A stretch of DNA of 64,000 nucleotides. Origin: Symbiodinium microadriaticum. Lineage: Eukaryota; Sar; Dinophyceae; Suessiales; Symbiodiniaceae. Shown here piece after piece: positions 53,786 through 64,000 of this stretch. Where the stretch lies: assembly GCA_001939145.1 (NCBI GenBank), contig LSRX01000168.1:206343-270342 (forward strand). Direction: 5' to 3'. The notes under the pieces are model-generated. The model saw only the letters and a program-made list of their open reading frames with translations. It made no database searches and was not told the origin of the DNA. Position 1 is the first letter of the stretch. Each line of letters opens with the position of its first letter. The position numbers and the translations under genes were made by a program.

Positions 53786-55013
53786 GCATAGGAGGGTCAC
53801 GAGGGCTGTTGTCAAGCGTCTGGAGGTTCAGGAGTTTTGGGCTGAGTCTGTGGAACCGGCGACTCGATCTTTATGTTAAAGGAAGCTAGAGGTGGGGAGT
53901 ATAGGGAATATAGGGCTTCTATAAGGCTCCTATAGCGGTAACTACCCAAATCAAAATGTCGTAGATTATGAACCAAAACAGGACCCTTCAACACCCTCGT
54001 AGAAAAAACATCCGAAATCCTACACTCAGCACCACTCTCCGCTCCTAAACCCCTCAACTTTTTTCCTCTGTGGGCGGTGGGTTGTGTGTTACAGGGTGGG
54101 GGGTGGCAGGGTGTTTCTTTTCTCATGGCGTTAAAGGCTTGCGGAGCGCTGGCTTCCGAGTCTAGGGTAGAGGGTTTGACGGTGAATTCGAGGTTAGAGA
54201 GAAACCCCTCAACCCCTAAACCCTAAACTCTGACCCCTAAAACCCTACATTAAGCCCTAAACCCCTCAACCCTAGTAGATTAGTGTCTTTGTGTTTAGGC
54301 TTCTGGGTTTAGGTTGAGAGTAGGTTAGTGTCATTAGCCTCCGATTTGCGCATTTATTGATCTAGGAACCCATTCGGCAAAAGTGGAGGGCTTTTAGGCA
54401 AGGCCAAAACCCCCAACCCCCTGAAAAGCCCCTAAAACCTGAAGCCCCAAGTCACTCACTCCACCTCAGCCGCCAAACCACCCTGCCGTAATCTGAATAT
54501 ATGCCAGATGTTGACGTGAAGGCGACGAGGGGGGCACTGGGTTGAAAAAACCCAGGCTAAGTCATTTCTAAGCCAACAAAAATCCCGAAAAGAACACCGC
54601 CCCGACTAAACCCTTTTCCCGAAGACACTATGCCCAAAACCCTGAACCCAAAACCGCAAACCCGCGGGGCCTAAAGTTGCTGAGACCAGGTTGACTCCTC
54701 TTGTGGCTGCCAAATCGGAAATCTCCTGATCTAGGCTTAGATTCTGAACATGGGGGTTGAGGGCTTGTTGCATCTTGCTCTTCGGGTTTTCGATTTTTTT
54801 CGCATTTAGGGTTGCGGGTTGTGTAGTTTAGGACTCGGGGGTGTGTTGCGTACATCTAAGCCCCAAGCCCGGTATGTGGCTGGTACTTTACGGTCTTAGG
54901 GTTCAGGTTTTCGCCCGTTACAGATCAGAGTCAGGGATCAAGATCCGGGGCTGCAAAGCTCAAAAAGCCTCCAAGACTTAGGTTTCACACCTTCGGACTC
55001 AGGGTGCATGCAA
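53786..55013. other. Gene-free stretch
   Basis: CCCTAAA-type words at about 54205-54270 and 54600-54660. Open frames at 53812-54126 and 54628-54855 (minus) have no domain. Confidence 0.45.
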
Positions 55014-55059
55014 AATACATATATATATATATACATATATACATACATATATACATATA

Positions 55060-55103
<44 letters not shown>
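55014..55103. repeat. TA / ATAC microsatellite
   Basis: ATATATATACATATATACATAC-type repeat ending in about twelve TA units. Mostly self-complementary. Confidence 0.95.
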
Positions 55104-55106
<3 letters not shown>

Positions 55107-55339
55107 ACCCCCCAGAATCCACGCCGTTTAGTCTGAGTATGTCCAGTATGTCGGTGTAGCTCTGGTTTGCACACTTATCTCGTATCTTTGAACATGTACA
55201 TGCATATCCGAATGTACGTGGTGACATACTTGTATCTGCGCATGCTGCAGAAGACAGACGTACATAAGGAACAAGCACGTGCAATCAATTAAACAAGCAG
55301 AGTCATCAAGACAGACCCGAAAAATGCCAAAGCCTCTAA

Positions 55340-56452
55340 GCCAAGAAATGAGCAGACTACTCGAGACAGTCCAAAAAAACAAAAATACCAAAACACATAG
55401 ACCAAACCATACGCATATTCCTCGACACAGTCCAACACAAAGCAAAAATACCAAAGATTCCGGAACCTCTCTAACATCTGAAATGAGCATATTTCTCGAG
55501 ACAGTCCAAAAAACAAAAATACCAAAACACAGAGACCAAAACATAAGCACATTCCTCGAAACAGTCCCAAACACACCAAAAATACCGCAGATTGCGGAAC
55601 CTCTCCGAAATCTGAGATGAACATATGTTTCGACCGAATCCCAAAAAAACGAAAAAACCAAACCCATAGGCCAAGACATGAGCATATTCCTCGAGCCAAT
55701 CTCGAAAACCAACAAAACGAAAGATTCCAAGCCATTCCGTATGGCTTTATGTTTGCTGATAGGACTGTCTCGAGACATGGCTTTCGGAATAGATCGAATT
55801 CTTTGCTTGTTTTGGACTGTCTCGAGAAGTATGCTAAAGATTATGGGGTTTGGTTTTTTTTTTTGGGGGGGGGGGAATGTCTCGAGAAATAAGCTCACAT
55901 GAGTATATGCCTCGAGACAGTCCCAAAAGAAAGCACAGATTCCAAGCTGCTCCGAAATGGCTTCTGGAATAGCTCCAAATCATTCTTTTTTGTGATTGTT
56001 GGACTGTCTCGAGGAATATGCTTATGTTTTTATCCTATATGGGTTTTGGTAATTATCTTTTGTTTATTTGGACCGTCTCGAGAAATATGCTCACATGAGT
56101 ATATTCCTCGCGGCAGTCCCAAAAAAAACAAAAATTCCGAGCTGCTCCGAAATGGCTTCTGGAAAAACTGCAAACCTTTGTGTTTGTTGCTTTATTTTGG
56201 GTCTGTCTCGAGGAGTATGCTTCTGTTTTAGCCTACGGGTTCTGGCATTTTGTGCTTTTATAGGGGCTGTCTCGGCAAATATGATCATATGAACATTTAT
56301 GGGCTTTGGTATTTCTGTGTTTTGTTGGCCTGTCTCGAGAAATGACCTTTGGAATAGGTGTTTTTGGGGCTGTCTGGAGGGATATGCTCTCTCAGTGCCC
56401 TTGGGTCTGGGCATTTTGTTTATTTTTTGACTGTCTCGAGAGATATGCAAAC
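55340..56452. repeat. Two-orientation array of a CTCGAG-centred motif
   Basis: About 17 copies of a motif near GACTGTCTCGAGAAATATGC. The first six run in the reverse orientation (near 55350, 55410, 55490, 55550, 55620 and 55685; TATTCCTCGAGACAGTCC). After about 55760 most run forward (near 55766, 55815, 55877, 56007, 56071, 56201, 56266, 56330, 56376, 56430). Head-to-head pairs occur at 55877-55925 and 56071-56115. Spacers also recur: GGGTTTTGGTATTT-like and GCTGCTCCGAAATGGCTTCT. The long open frames here result from the repeat lacking stops. Confidence 0.88.
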
Positions 56453-56659
56453 TTTGATGGGGCGAGACACTTTCTCCGCTTGAATGCACGTGCACATAAA
56501 CAGAAGTATAGTTTCTTGCAGACATCGAAACACTTGCATGTTATCCGAATGTATTTGGGCCACGAAAGCAGCATTTAGGTAAGAGACCAAATTAATTGCG
56601 TTTAATTCTGTTGAAAGCAATACTGGTACACATGCATTACAATAATTACTGCCCGAATA

Positions 56660-56757
56660 TTCATACATACATACATACCTACCTACCTACCTACCTGCCT
56701 ACCCACCCAACTACCTACCCAAGTACCTACCTACCTATCTCCCTACCTACCCACCCA
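56660..56757 (+). repeat. CTAC/CATA tetranucleotide microsatellite
   Basis: About four CATA units, then about 20 CTAC/CCAC-type units, ending directly at the N and the palindrome edge. Confidence 0.93.
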
Positions 56758-56758
56758 N
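56758..56758. other. Single N at palindrome edge
   Basis: One undetermined base exactly at the left boundary of the palindrome. Confidence 1.
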
Positions 56759-57052
56759 AAGTGCCCATGAACATTCACGCCTACCCCAAACCCTGACACA
56801 AGCCCATGGCACTATAAAGGCCCCACACAGTTTTGTTGTTGTAAACTGCTTTAGGGCCCCATGTACCGCTGCTTCAAGAGAGTTTGAGAAGGTTCTTGTT
56901 GCTCTGCTGCTGGTGCCATTATCGGCCCTGCGCGATGACTCTTGCATGAATGCTGGAAAGGTTCAGTACATCTTAGAGGGTTTGAGACTTATATAAGAGC
57001 CAGTTTTTGCGGTTTTGCGGGTCAGGGTTCAGCGCTATGCCAGCAACTACTC

Positions 57053-57158
57053 CCTGGTTCTTAGTAGGGAATGGGGGAATGGAGCCCAATGATAGTCCCT
57101 TAAGGTCCCCTACAGTAGTCCCAAAATCCCATTCCTCCAGTCTCTACTAAGAACCAGT
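57053..57158. mobile_element. MITE-like element, family K (mirror at 60059-60164)
   Basis: Inverted ends CTGGTTCTTAGTAGGGAATG and CTCTACTAAGAACCAG. The interior is GGGGGAATGGAG and CCCATTCCTCC. No copy outside the palindrome. Confidence 0.75.
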
Positions 57159-57253
57159 CAGACTAACCTAAACCCTAAACCCTAGGCTACGAGGACTCTT
57201 ATTCTGGGTGGGGATCGGGCCGAGAGCCTACAGTGTAGAAGGCCCTTGGGATT

Positions 57254-57359
57254 ATGGGAGTTTCCGAAAATTAGGGGTACCCTATTTAGGGGCCCTTTAT
57301 AATGAGGATCCTACTATTTAGGGTACTTTATGGGGCCCCTATTTTCGGAAACCCCCATA
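57254..57359. mobile_element. MITE-like element, family L, copy 1 (mirror at 59858-59963)
   Basis: Inverted ends ATGGGAGTTTCCGAAAATTA and TATTTTCGGAAACCCCCAT. The interior is CCCTATTTAGGGGCCC, GGATCCTACTATTTAGGG. Confidence 0.8.
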
Positions 57360-57389
57360 TGTTGAGCCTGAGCTTAGGGTTTCCTTGAG

Positions 57390-57733
57390 GGTCCGAAGGA
57401 CCCAATAACTAGGTGTAGGGGTCCAAGTTCTTAATTATCATATCATATGGCCCTTCTCTAAATTAGGGTCCCGTTTAGGGGCCTTCGTATAAGGGTGCCG
57501 TACTATATTGAGGAGTTAAAAAGGGACCCCTAATTTAGAGAACTACCCATATACTCTAAAAATTGTAACCTACATAACTACTATCCTAAACCCGAGTTAC
57601 CCCTCTGGACCCTTAAAACCCCTTTAAACTCCTGTAAGCCCCTTCTAGAACCCTCTAAACTCTCAACCCCAGCTAGACCTTTTATCGAACCCTTATACGG
57701 ACCCGAGTACCTAAATTATTGGGTCCTTTTGGG
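57390..57733. mobile_element. Family N element split by family D copy 7 and a second insert (mirror at 59484-59827)
   Basis: N pieces: GGTCCAAGTTCTTAATTATC, AACCTACATAACTACTATCC and TACCTAAATTATTGGGTCC. A full family D element lies at about 57447-57554 (CTTCTCTAAATTAGGGTCCC to CTAATTTAGAGAACTACC) with CATAT on both sides. A further stretch of about 130 bp (57595-57715) lies between two ACCCGAGT words. Confidence 0.55.
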
Positions 57734-57870
57734 ACCCCTGCTTGGAGGCCCAGGGGACTTAGTAAGTAGGTTATAATTAGAGTGATAAGTACCCTATAAA
57801 CGGATTTATCCCAATTGTAACTCTACTTATAACCGACTTACTAAGTCCCCTGGGCCTCTAAGTAGGGACC
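57734..57870. mobile_element. MITE-like element, family M, copy 2 (mirror at 59347-59483)
   Basis: Inverted ends GGAGGCCCAGGGGACTTAGT and ACTAAGTCCCCTGGGCCTC. The interior has GTGATAAGTACCCTATAAAC and CCCAATTGTAACTC. A half copy lies at about 58187-58220. Confidence 0.82.
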
Positions 57871-58440
57871 TAAACCCTAAACCCCTAAACCCCTAAACCC
57901 CCAAACCCCTAAACCCTTAAACCCTTAAACCCCTAAACCCCTACAATCCCTAAACCCTAAAATTGCGCCATTTGCACCCTTGGGGACCTGCCGAGGATGC
58001 TGGAAAGTCCGAGGAGCACCTGGAAGATGCCATTCAGGAGGGCGACCCAAAGGGGCATGGTTTAGGGGTAGTTTAGGGTTCAGGGGTTTACGGTTTAGGG
58101 TTTAGGGGTTTAGGATTCAGGAGAGCGACCCAAAGGGGCATGGTTTAGGGGTAGTTTAGGGTTCAGGGGTTTAGGGGTTTAGGGAGGCCCAGGGGACTAA
58201 GTAAGTCGGTTATAAGTAGGATTCAGGAGAGCGACCAAAAAGGGGCCATTACTATGAAAGTCCGGTGTTTGGGGGTTTTAGGGTTTATAGGTTCTTAGGG
58301 GCTTAGGGTGTTTATCGTTCAGGGGTTGAGGGTTTTGGGTTTTAGGAGTTTAGGGGTTTAGGGGTTTAGTGTTTTAGGCATTGGGGGGTTTAGGGTTTTA
58401 CGGGTTTACGCGTTTAGGGGTTAGGGGTTTAGAATTAGAT
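57870..58440. repeat. Telomere-like arrays inside the palindrome arm
   Basis: CCCCTAAA-type units at about 57872-57960, then TTTAGGGG-type units from about 58060 with a duplicated block (GAGCGACCCAAAGGGGCATG at about 58038 and 58122). Confidence 0.8.
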
Positions 58441-60458
58441 TTGGGATGGCAGTTTTACGATTTTGGGGAGTATATGATAGTAAGGTACTTGGACCCCGAG
58501 GGATGATTTGTCATAGTCATCGGCGCACCATTGACTCTGACCTGTATATCTGTATATATATATATACACATTCATATGCACATACGTTACATATGTATAT
58601 ATATACATATGTATATATATACATATGTAACGTATGTGCATATGAATGTGTATATATATATATACAGATATACAGGTCAGAGTCAATGGTGCGCCGATGA
58701 CTATGACAAATCATCCCTCGGGGTCCAAGTACCTTACTATCATATACTCCCCAAAATCGTAAAACTGCCATCCCAAATCTAATTCTAAACCCCTAACCCC
58801 TAAACGCGTAAACCCGTAAAACCCTAAACCCCCCAATGCCTAAAACACTAAACCCCTAAACCCCTAAACTCCTAAAACCCAAAACCCTCAACCCCTGAAC
58901 GATAAACACCCTAAGCCCCTAAGAACCTATAAACCCTAAAACCCCCAAACACCGGACTTTCATAGTAATGGCCCCTTTTTGGTCGCTCTCCTGAATCCTA
59001 CTTATAACCGACTTACTTAGTCCCCTGGGCCTCCCTAAACCCCTAAACCCCTGAACCCTAAACTACCCCTAAACCATGCCCCTTTGGGTCGCTCTCCTGA
59101 ATCCTAAACCCCTAAACCCTAAACCGTAAACCCCTGAACCCTAAACTACCCCTAAACCATGCCCCTTTGGGTCGCCCTCCTGAATGGCATCTTCCAGGTG
59201 CTCCTCGGACTTTCCAGCATCCTCGGCAGGTCCCCAAGGGTGCAAATGGCGCAATTTTAGGGTTTAGGGATTGTAGGGGTTTAGGGGTTTAAGGGTTTAA
59301 GGGTTTAGGGGTTTGGGGGTTTAGGGGTTTAGGGGTTTAGGGTTTAGGTCCCTACTTAGAGGCCCAGGGGACTTAGTAAGTCGGTTATAAGTAGAGTTAC
59401 AATTGGGATAAATCCGTTTATAGGGTACTTATCACTCTAATTATAACCTACTTACTAAGTCCCCTGGGCCTCCAAGCAGGGGTCCCAAAAGGACCCAATA
59501 ATTTAGGTACTCGGGTCCGTATAAGGGTTCGATAAAAGGTCTAGCTGGGGTTGAGAGTTTAGAGGGTTCTAGAAGGGGCTTACAGGAGTTTAAAGGGGTT
59601 TTAAGGGTCCAGAGGGGTAACTCGGGTTTAGGATAGTAGTTATGTAGGTTACAATTTTTAGAGTATATGGGTAGTTCTCTAAATTAGGGGTCCCTTTTTA
59701 ACTCCTCAATATAGTACGGCACCCTTATACGAAGGCCCCTAAACGGGACCCTAATTTAGAGAAGGGCCATATGATATGATAATTAAGAACTTGGACCCCT
59801 ACACCTAGTTATTGGGTCCTTCGGACCCTCAAGGAAACCCTAAGCTCAGGCTCAACATATGGGGGTTTCCGAAAATAGGGGCCCCATAAAGTACCCTAAA
59901 TAGTAGGATCCTCATTATAAAGGGCCCCTAAATAGGGTACCCCTAATTTTCGGAAACTCCCATAATCCCAAGGGCCTTCTACACTGTAGGCTCTCGGCCC
60001 GATCCCCACCCAGAATAAGAGTCCTCGTAGCCTAGGGTTTAGGGTTTAGGTTAGTCTGACTGGTTCTTAGTAGAGACTGGAGGAATGGGATTTTGGGACT
60101 ACTGTAGGGGACCTTAAGGGACTATCATTGGGCTCCATTCCCCCATTCCCTACTAAGAACCAGGGAGTAGTTGCTGGCATAGCGCTGAACCCTGACCCGC
60201 AAAACCGCAAAAACTGGCTCTTATATAAGTCTCAAACCCTCTAAGATGTACTGAACCTTTCCAGCATTCATGCAAGAGTCATCGCGCAGGGCCGATAATG
60301 GCACCAGCAGCAGAGCAACAAGAACCTTCTCAAACTCTCTTGAAGCAGCGGTACATGGGGCCCTAAAGCAGTTTACAACAACAAAACTGTGTGGGGCCTT
60401 TATAGTGCCATGGGCTTGTGTCAGGGTTTGGGGTAGGCGTGAATGTTCATGGGCACTT

Positions 60459-61019
60459 GGAGCCGCAAGGCAATAGCTGGGGAGCTACACATGACTTCGA
60501 CGCTGTGGCTTTAGGATCCACCCAGAGGGTTCAGATACCCAACTAGCAGGGTTGCAGGATTTAGGGTTGCAGGGCCTGTAGGGTGCTTGGACCCTTAGGG
60601 CAACCTTCAAACTTCCTCAGAGATGCCTGGCTCGCGAAGCGAAGCATGGCTCAAAAGTAGAAGCAAACAACGGAAATTGCGATGAAAGATCTGCTTTGAA
60701 TGCTTGGGCCAAAGCAGCCACGAGACGGAGCCCAATCGCACGAGTAGGGTTTAGGTTTCTTTTAGGGTTCCTTTCAGAATCACGGTATCGAGAAGCGTTC
60801 CAATAGAGTGTAGGCTTTAGGGATTCGGCACTTGAAAGCTTCAGGATTCAGGGTTCATAGGGGTTTAGGGTTTAGGGGTTTAGCATGGTTTAGAGCTTAC
60901 CTAGTGCAGTGTCTACAACCTGCCTTACAGCTACGAGCCTGTACTAGAAAACCAAGCAAACCAAGGAAAAGTTTGACAATCCATTGTGCAGGTAACCCGA
61001 AAAGTCCAAGTTCCGATTA
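60459..61019. other. Gene-free stretch right of the palindrome
   Basis: Telomere-like words at 60553, 60745 and 60855-60885. TGCTTGGACCCTTAGGG at about 60588 looks like a solitary H/O-type element end. No gene seen. Confidence 0.5.
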
Positions 61020-61105
61020 TCATATATTGCATAGTCTCCAAGGTCTAACCTACTACATATCCTAAACACGAGTACCAACTTATTGGGTCCCATGGACCCT
61101 TAGGG
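61005..61105. mobile_element. Family N-like element
   Basis: It contains AAAGTCCAAGTTCCGATTAT, AACCTACTACATATCCTAAA and ACCAACTTATTGGGTCCCAT, ending GGACCCTTAGGG. Confidence 0.55.
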
Positions 61106-61377
61106 CAACCTTCAGCCCTTGTACCTGGCTGTCTCAGCCAGAATGTAACTATCGTACAGCGGCCTACAACATTGGCATCTGGGCTGGGGATATGGTGCCC
61201 GGATTCCGAAGATGCGATATTATGTATGGCTCGCAGGGGAAAAGTTTATACACCCGACGCCCCAAACTCACCCTGAACAATAAAGCCTGAAGCTTAACTG
61301 ACTCAGCCCTAAACCCCAAGCCCCAATACCATGGGCGGGAATTTCAATAGCTTCGGTCGTATTCTTTGATAAACATA

Positions 61378-61424
61378 AGAAGCCTGAGAGTAGCGTCAAT
61401 TCAATAGTTATTCAGGCTTCTCTA
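61378..61424. other. Short hairpin
   Basis: AGAAGCCTGAGAG and TTCAGGCTTCT pair around a short loop. Isolated; function unknown. Confidence 0.4.
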
Positions 61425-61494
61425 TTGAATCCTAAACCTTTTGCCCCAAAACCCTGGAAGGAACCTTAAAGGAAGCCATGTCGTGAACAATTGT

Positions 61495-61604
61495 CCCTAA
61501 AAGCTCATGCACCCAAAACAGTACATACTTTGGCCTCGAAGTACTCCCTATATAGATACTTTAGGGTCACAGTATATACTATTTGGGAACATGGACCCTT
61601 AGGG
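61495..61604. mobile_element. MITE, family O, copy 4, with TGT duplication
   Basis: 110 bp with ends CCCTAAAAGCTCATGCACCC and AACATGGACCCTTAGGG, flanked by TGT at 61492-61494 and 61605-61607. The interior holds TACATACTTTGGCCTCGAAG and CACAGTATATACTATTTGGG. Confidence 0.78.
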
Positions 61605-62415
61605 TGTTGCTTCTACAAATTAGTCATTAGCCCCCCCAAAACCCTACACCCAAAACCTGCAGAAAACTCGCCAGAAGAACCTCAAGCTCCCAGATGTCGC
61701 AGCAGCTCGGGCGCTTCACCCCTCGCCTTTGCCCTTGCCCCCGGTCGAAATATACCCTAAAAGGATTCAAGGTTCGATTCATAACAGGGATTCATAGGGG
61801 GTAAAGGGCCCTTTTCTTAAGATTTAGGGGGTTTCGGATTGTAGGAGCTTGGATTAGGGGGAACCTTGGGGATGTAAACCCTCTCAATAAGGTCCCCTTT
61901 AAGAGAGCCAGAAGTAGGGTTAAGAGGCCCAAACGCCAGCCACCATGCCAAGAATAGTATTTGGCTGCCTCATGGGAGCGTTAAGCAATTAGAATGGGCT
62001 CTTGGGAGCATAGACGAGAGCAGAGCGAAACTAAACAATGTCAAAACCCTACAAAACCCAAATCATGAAAGCCCTATACACAAGCTTTGGTGGACTCAGG
62101 GTTTAGGGTTTCGTAAAACTCTTGGGGAAGGAGTCGGCCTCTGGGTCGTCATGATGCTTCTCCTTCGGGGCCACCTCCAGCTTGATAAAGCTCTTGGCCT
62201 CAATGAGCGTGGTCTATTCTAGGAACCTGATTAAGAAACCCTGGGTCTTGGGTCTTTATTAGGGTTCTGAATATGAACCCTAAGATGTTGGGGTTCTCGG
62301 GCCAGATTACATCCTTCTTGCAGTCTTTGTCGTGCCTTACCTATGTCAAAGACCCTGAAGCCAATAACTCCGGCCGGCTCAACGCTTAGGAAACTCGACG
62401 GAGCAAACATACAAA
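61605..62415. other. Gene-free stretch
   Basis: One poly-C run at about 61631 and a few telomere-like words. Nothing recognised. Confidence 0.5.
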
Positions 62416-62612
62416 GCAACTACACCCCCAAACTAAACCCAAAAACCAAACCCTCAGCCCGAAACCCAAACCCTAAACACCAAACTCTTCTGGAACCCTC
62501 ATCGATCCAACAAAGGAACCCTAAACCCTAAACCCCTAAAGAACTAAACCCTAAACCCTAAACCCCTAATCCCCCCAAAAAACTAAACCCTGAACCCCCA
62601 AAAGCCCCAAAA
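62416..62612. repeat. CCCTAAA/CCCAAAC telomere-like array
   Basis: CCCTAAA units, most regular at about 62516-62575, with CCAAA variants before. Confidence 0.82.
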
Positions 62613-62723
62613 GCCCCTCTCGGCTTCCGACACCGCAAAGGTCCTCGAAGTCCTCGCAGCAGTCGCTGAAGTCGCGGCAGCTGGCTGTGCACTGGCACCT
62701 CAGTGGCATTCGAAGGGCTCATA

Positions 62724-62824
62724 TTGTTGATGATATAAATCCTGCAATACCTTAAGGACCCCAAACCATGGGAATTCTGGCATATTCCTTATCCTGGGTC
62801 ATGCAGGATTTAAACTAAACAATC
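62724..62824. mobile_element. MITE-like element, family B, copy 5
   Basis: Left end GTTGATGATATAAATCCTGC. Centre CCTTAAGGACCCCAAACCAT, GGGAATTCTGGCATATTCC. Right end GCAGGATTTAAACTAAACAA. Confidence 0.75.
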
Positions 62825-62984
62825 GTATTATATCGCATCACGTCAGAGCAAATAAATATCCGACCAGCTCAGATCTCATGATAATCAGGATACATGTATG
62901 CAGATATAGAGAGAGAGCCACAAAGCAAACACATGTAGGGCTCAAGGTTTGGGCTTAGGCTTTTGGCTATGTAACAAAGAGTAT

Positions 62985-63150
62985 CTGTGCATGTATGTCT
63001 TTAGATGTCTATACACACAGACATGCACGCATGCATACATCATACTAATAAACGTGAAATTTGTTCATTCGTTCGTTCATTTGTATACACAGACGCATGT
63101 ACCTATTCACATGCATACATACGTGCGTACATACAGACACATACAGACAG
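62985..63150. repeat. CATA/CAGA-rich simple sequence
   Basis: Several ACATACAGACACATACAG and CATGCATACAT stretches. Low complexity without a strict period. Confidence 0.75.
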
Positions 63151-64000
63151 GCAAAGTGAACCCCTGTCTGGCTAAGTGCCCTGCGAATTCTCCGGCTTGA
63201 TAACGTTCAAACAGCCGTAATCTTTGCAGCTCCCCTCCTGTGGCCAACCCAAGTAAAAGGATGAACAGGGGTTCCTTCAAGGGGTTCCATATGGGTATGA
63301 GGGTCTCACTAGAGTTTCCTATGGGGGTGGTGTAGGGTCCATGAAATTCCCTTTTAAGGCTCAGGGATCCACAGTCACCAACACTCAACAGCCGAAACTC
63401 CCAAGGCTTATGGCGCTATAAACCTGAAACAGTTCGGGGGACCGAGGGTTCGGAGATATGCTGCTGAGGCGTCATGGCCCCGCGGGGTTGAGATAGCATC
63501 AAAAGCACCTACATCATGAAACTGGCTGTGATTCTAAATCTAGGCAGGAATCCTCTTCGGGGGTCGGGGGGCTTGATAAGCGCTTAGAATAATTATAGAG
63601 TTACAGCTATCATGACTCCGATGAGGATCCCGTTTAGGGTACTTATGCTTCTACTTATCAATATCACCTACTTAACTACTGAATCCCCCTCCACCCTCCA
63701 AGCTGGTACACCCTTCCAATCGAAATGATTGTATCTGGGTCCGCTTAAAATTGGAACGCTCGGCACTAGGTGGTACCGAGGTTTTAGCAAAAGCCTGTAG
63801 GGCCTGCGTACTTGGACGAAAAGACACAAGTTTGGTACCAAATCTTTGCAATTGGGCCCGCCGAGAAGACGTTACTGTCGTTCTCGTCACTACTGGTGAA
63901 CCCTAAACCCTAAAAGCACCGAAACATGAGCCGAAAATTGACAAGATCCTAGCACGTCAAGTCATAACCAGCTATTGAATCCTGAAAAAATGTGCGCAGT
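63151..64000. other. Gene-free stretch to window end
   Basis: A possible degenerate family M-like element lies at about 63575-63705 (TACTTATGCTTCTACTTATC, CCTACTTAACTACTGAATCC). A frame at 63672-63890 (minus) has no domain. One short CCCTAAACCCTAAA patch is at about 63901. Confidence 0.45.

Larger units (their letters stand above)
56759..60458. repeat. Large perfect palindrome, arms 1850 bp, no spacer
   Basis: 56759-58608 is the reverse complement of 58609-60458. The centre is ACAT|ATGT inside a TA-rich stretch. Spot checks along the arms (GTGCCCATGAACATTC with its mirror GAATGTTCATGGGCAC, the family K, L, D and M elements, and identical open frames on the two strands) show no difference. 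Matching stops at the N on the left. On the right, unique DNA continues. The arms contain no credible gene, only telomere-like arrays and MITEs. Confidence 0.95.

Noticed and set aside
55128-55898. 256-codon open frame on the minus strand
   Set aside because: It runs through the CTCGAG motif array. Several frames on both strands are open there because the repeat lacks stops, and the peptide is a repeat of the array.
55340-56452. CRISPR array interpretation of the CTCGAG motifs
   Set aside because: Copies lie in both orientations, vary in sequence and spacing, and have recurring spacers. The context is eukaryotic.
58446-58782. Identical open frames on opposite strands
   Set aside because: They are mirror images at the centre of the palindrome and consist largely of the TA-rich simple sequence.
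61765-61790. Possible tRNA T-arm (GGTTCGATTC)
   Set aside because: No matching acceptor or anticodon arms could be folded around it.

Overview
The window looks like eukaryotic nuclear DNA, most likely from a dinoflagellate (Symbiodiniaceae-like). The evidence is indirect. Degenerate TTTAGGG/CCCTAAA telomere-type repeats are scattered over nearly all 64 kb. There is one intronless BTB-BACK gene of a kind common in dinoflagellates, a fossil of a non-LTR retrotransposon, a great many short hairpin (MITE-like) elements, and almost no other coding sequence. No dinoflagellate spliced-leader relic, rRNA or tRNA was recognised, and another TTTAGGG-type protist or alga cannot be excluded.

Layout. 1-9.04 kb: telomere-like DNA with an extraordinary density of poly-C runs (7 or more C) on the + strand only, surrounding the one convincing gene (3483-4751, minus, BTB-BACK protein). 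9-20.4 kb: hairpin elements, including an occupied/empty site pair, and a decayed LINE 3' end (about 13.08-13.74 kb). 20.4-28 kb: telomere-like arrays, a partly gapped duplicated 30-bp array (23.7 and 24.9 kb) and scattered elements. 28-34.6 kb: microsatellites and an eight-copy perfect 80-bp tandem built of telomere-like units. 34.6-44.2 kb: MITE-rich, with eleven elements packed into 41.1-44.1 kb. 44.2-52.1 kb: nested elements, then a 59-bp G-rich array and a 24-bp C-rich array facing each other across a 343-base gap. 52.1-56.76 kb: a two-orientation array of a CTCGAG-centred motif (55.34-56.45 kb), then a CTAC microsatellite ending in a single N. 56.76-60.46 kb: an apparently perfect palindrome with 1850-bp arms and no spacer. 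60.46-64 kb: more telomere-like DNA and MITEs.

The genes do not form a pathway: there is one probable gene, one retroelement fossil and a few unrecognised open stretches. The main content is repeat biology. About fifteen hairpin families (named A-Q here) recur. Three of them (H, O, P) begin CCCTAAGG or similar and show 3-bp target-site duplications (TAA, TGC, TGT, TAA). Several elements are nested, and at least two appear to carry inserted telomere-like DNA. Two features (the poly-C zone and the palindrome bounded by N) may be assembly or sequencing artefacts and should be checked first. Coordinates of hairpin elements are read by eye and may be off by a few bases.
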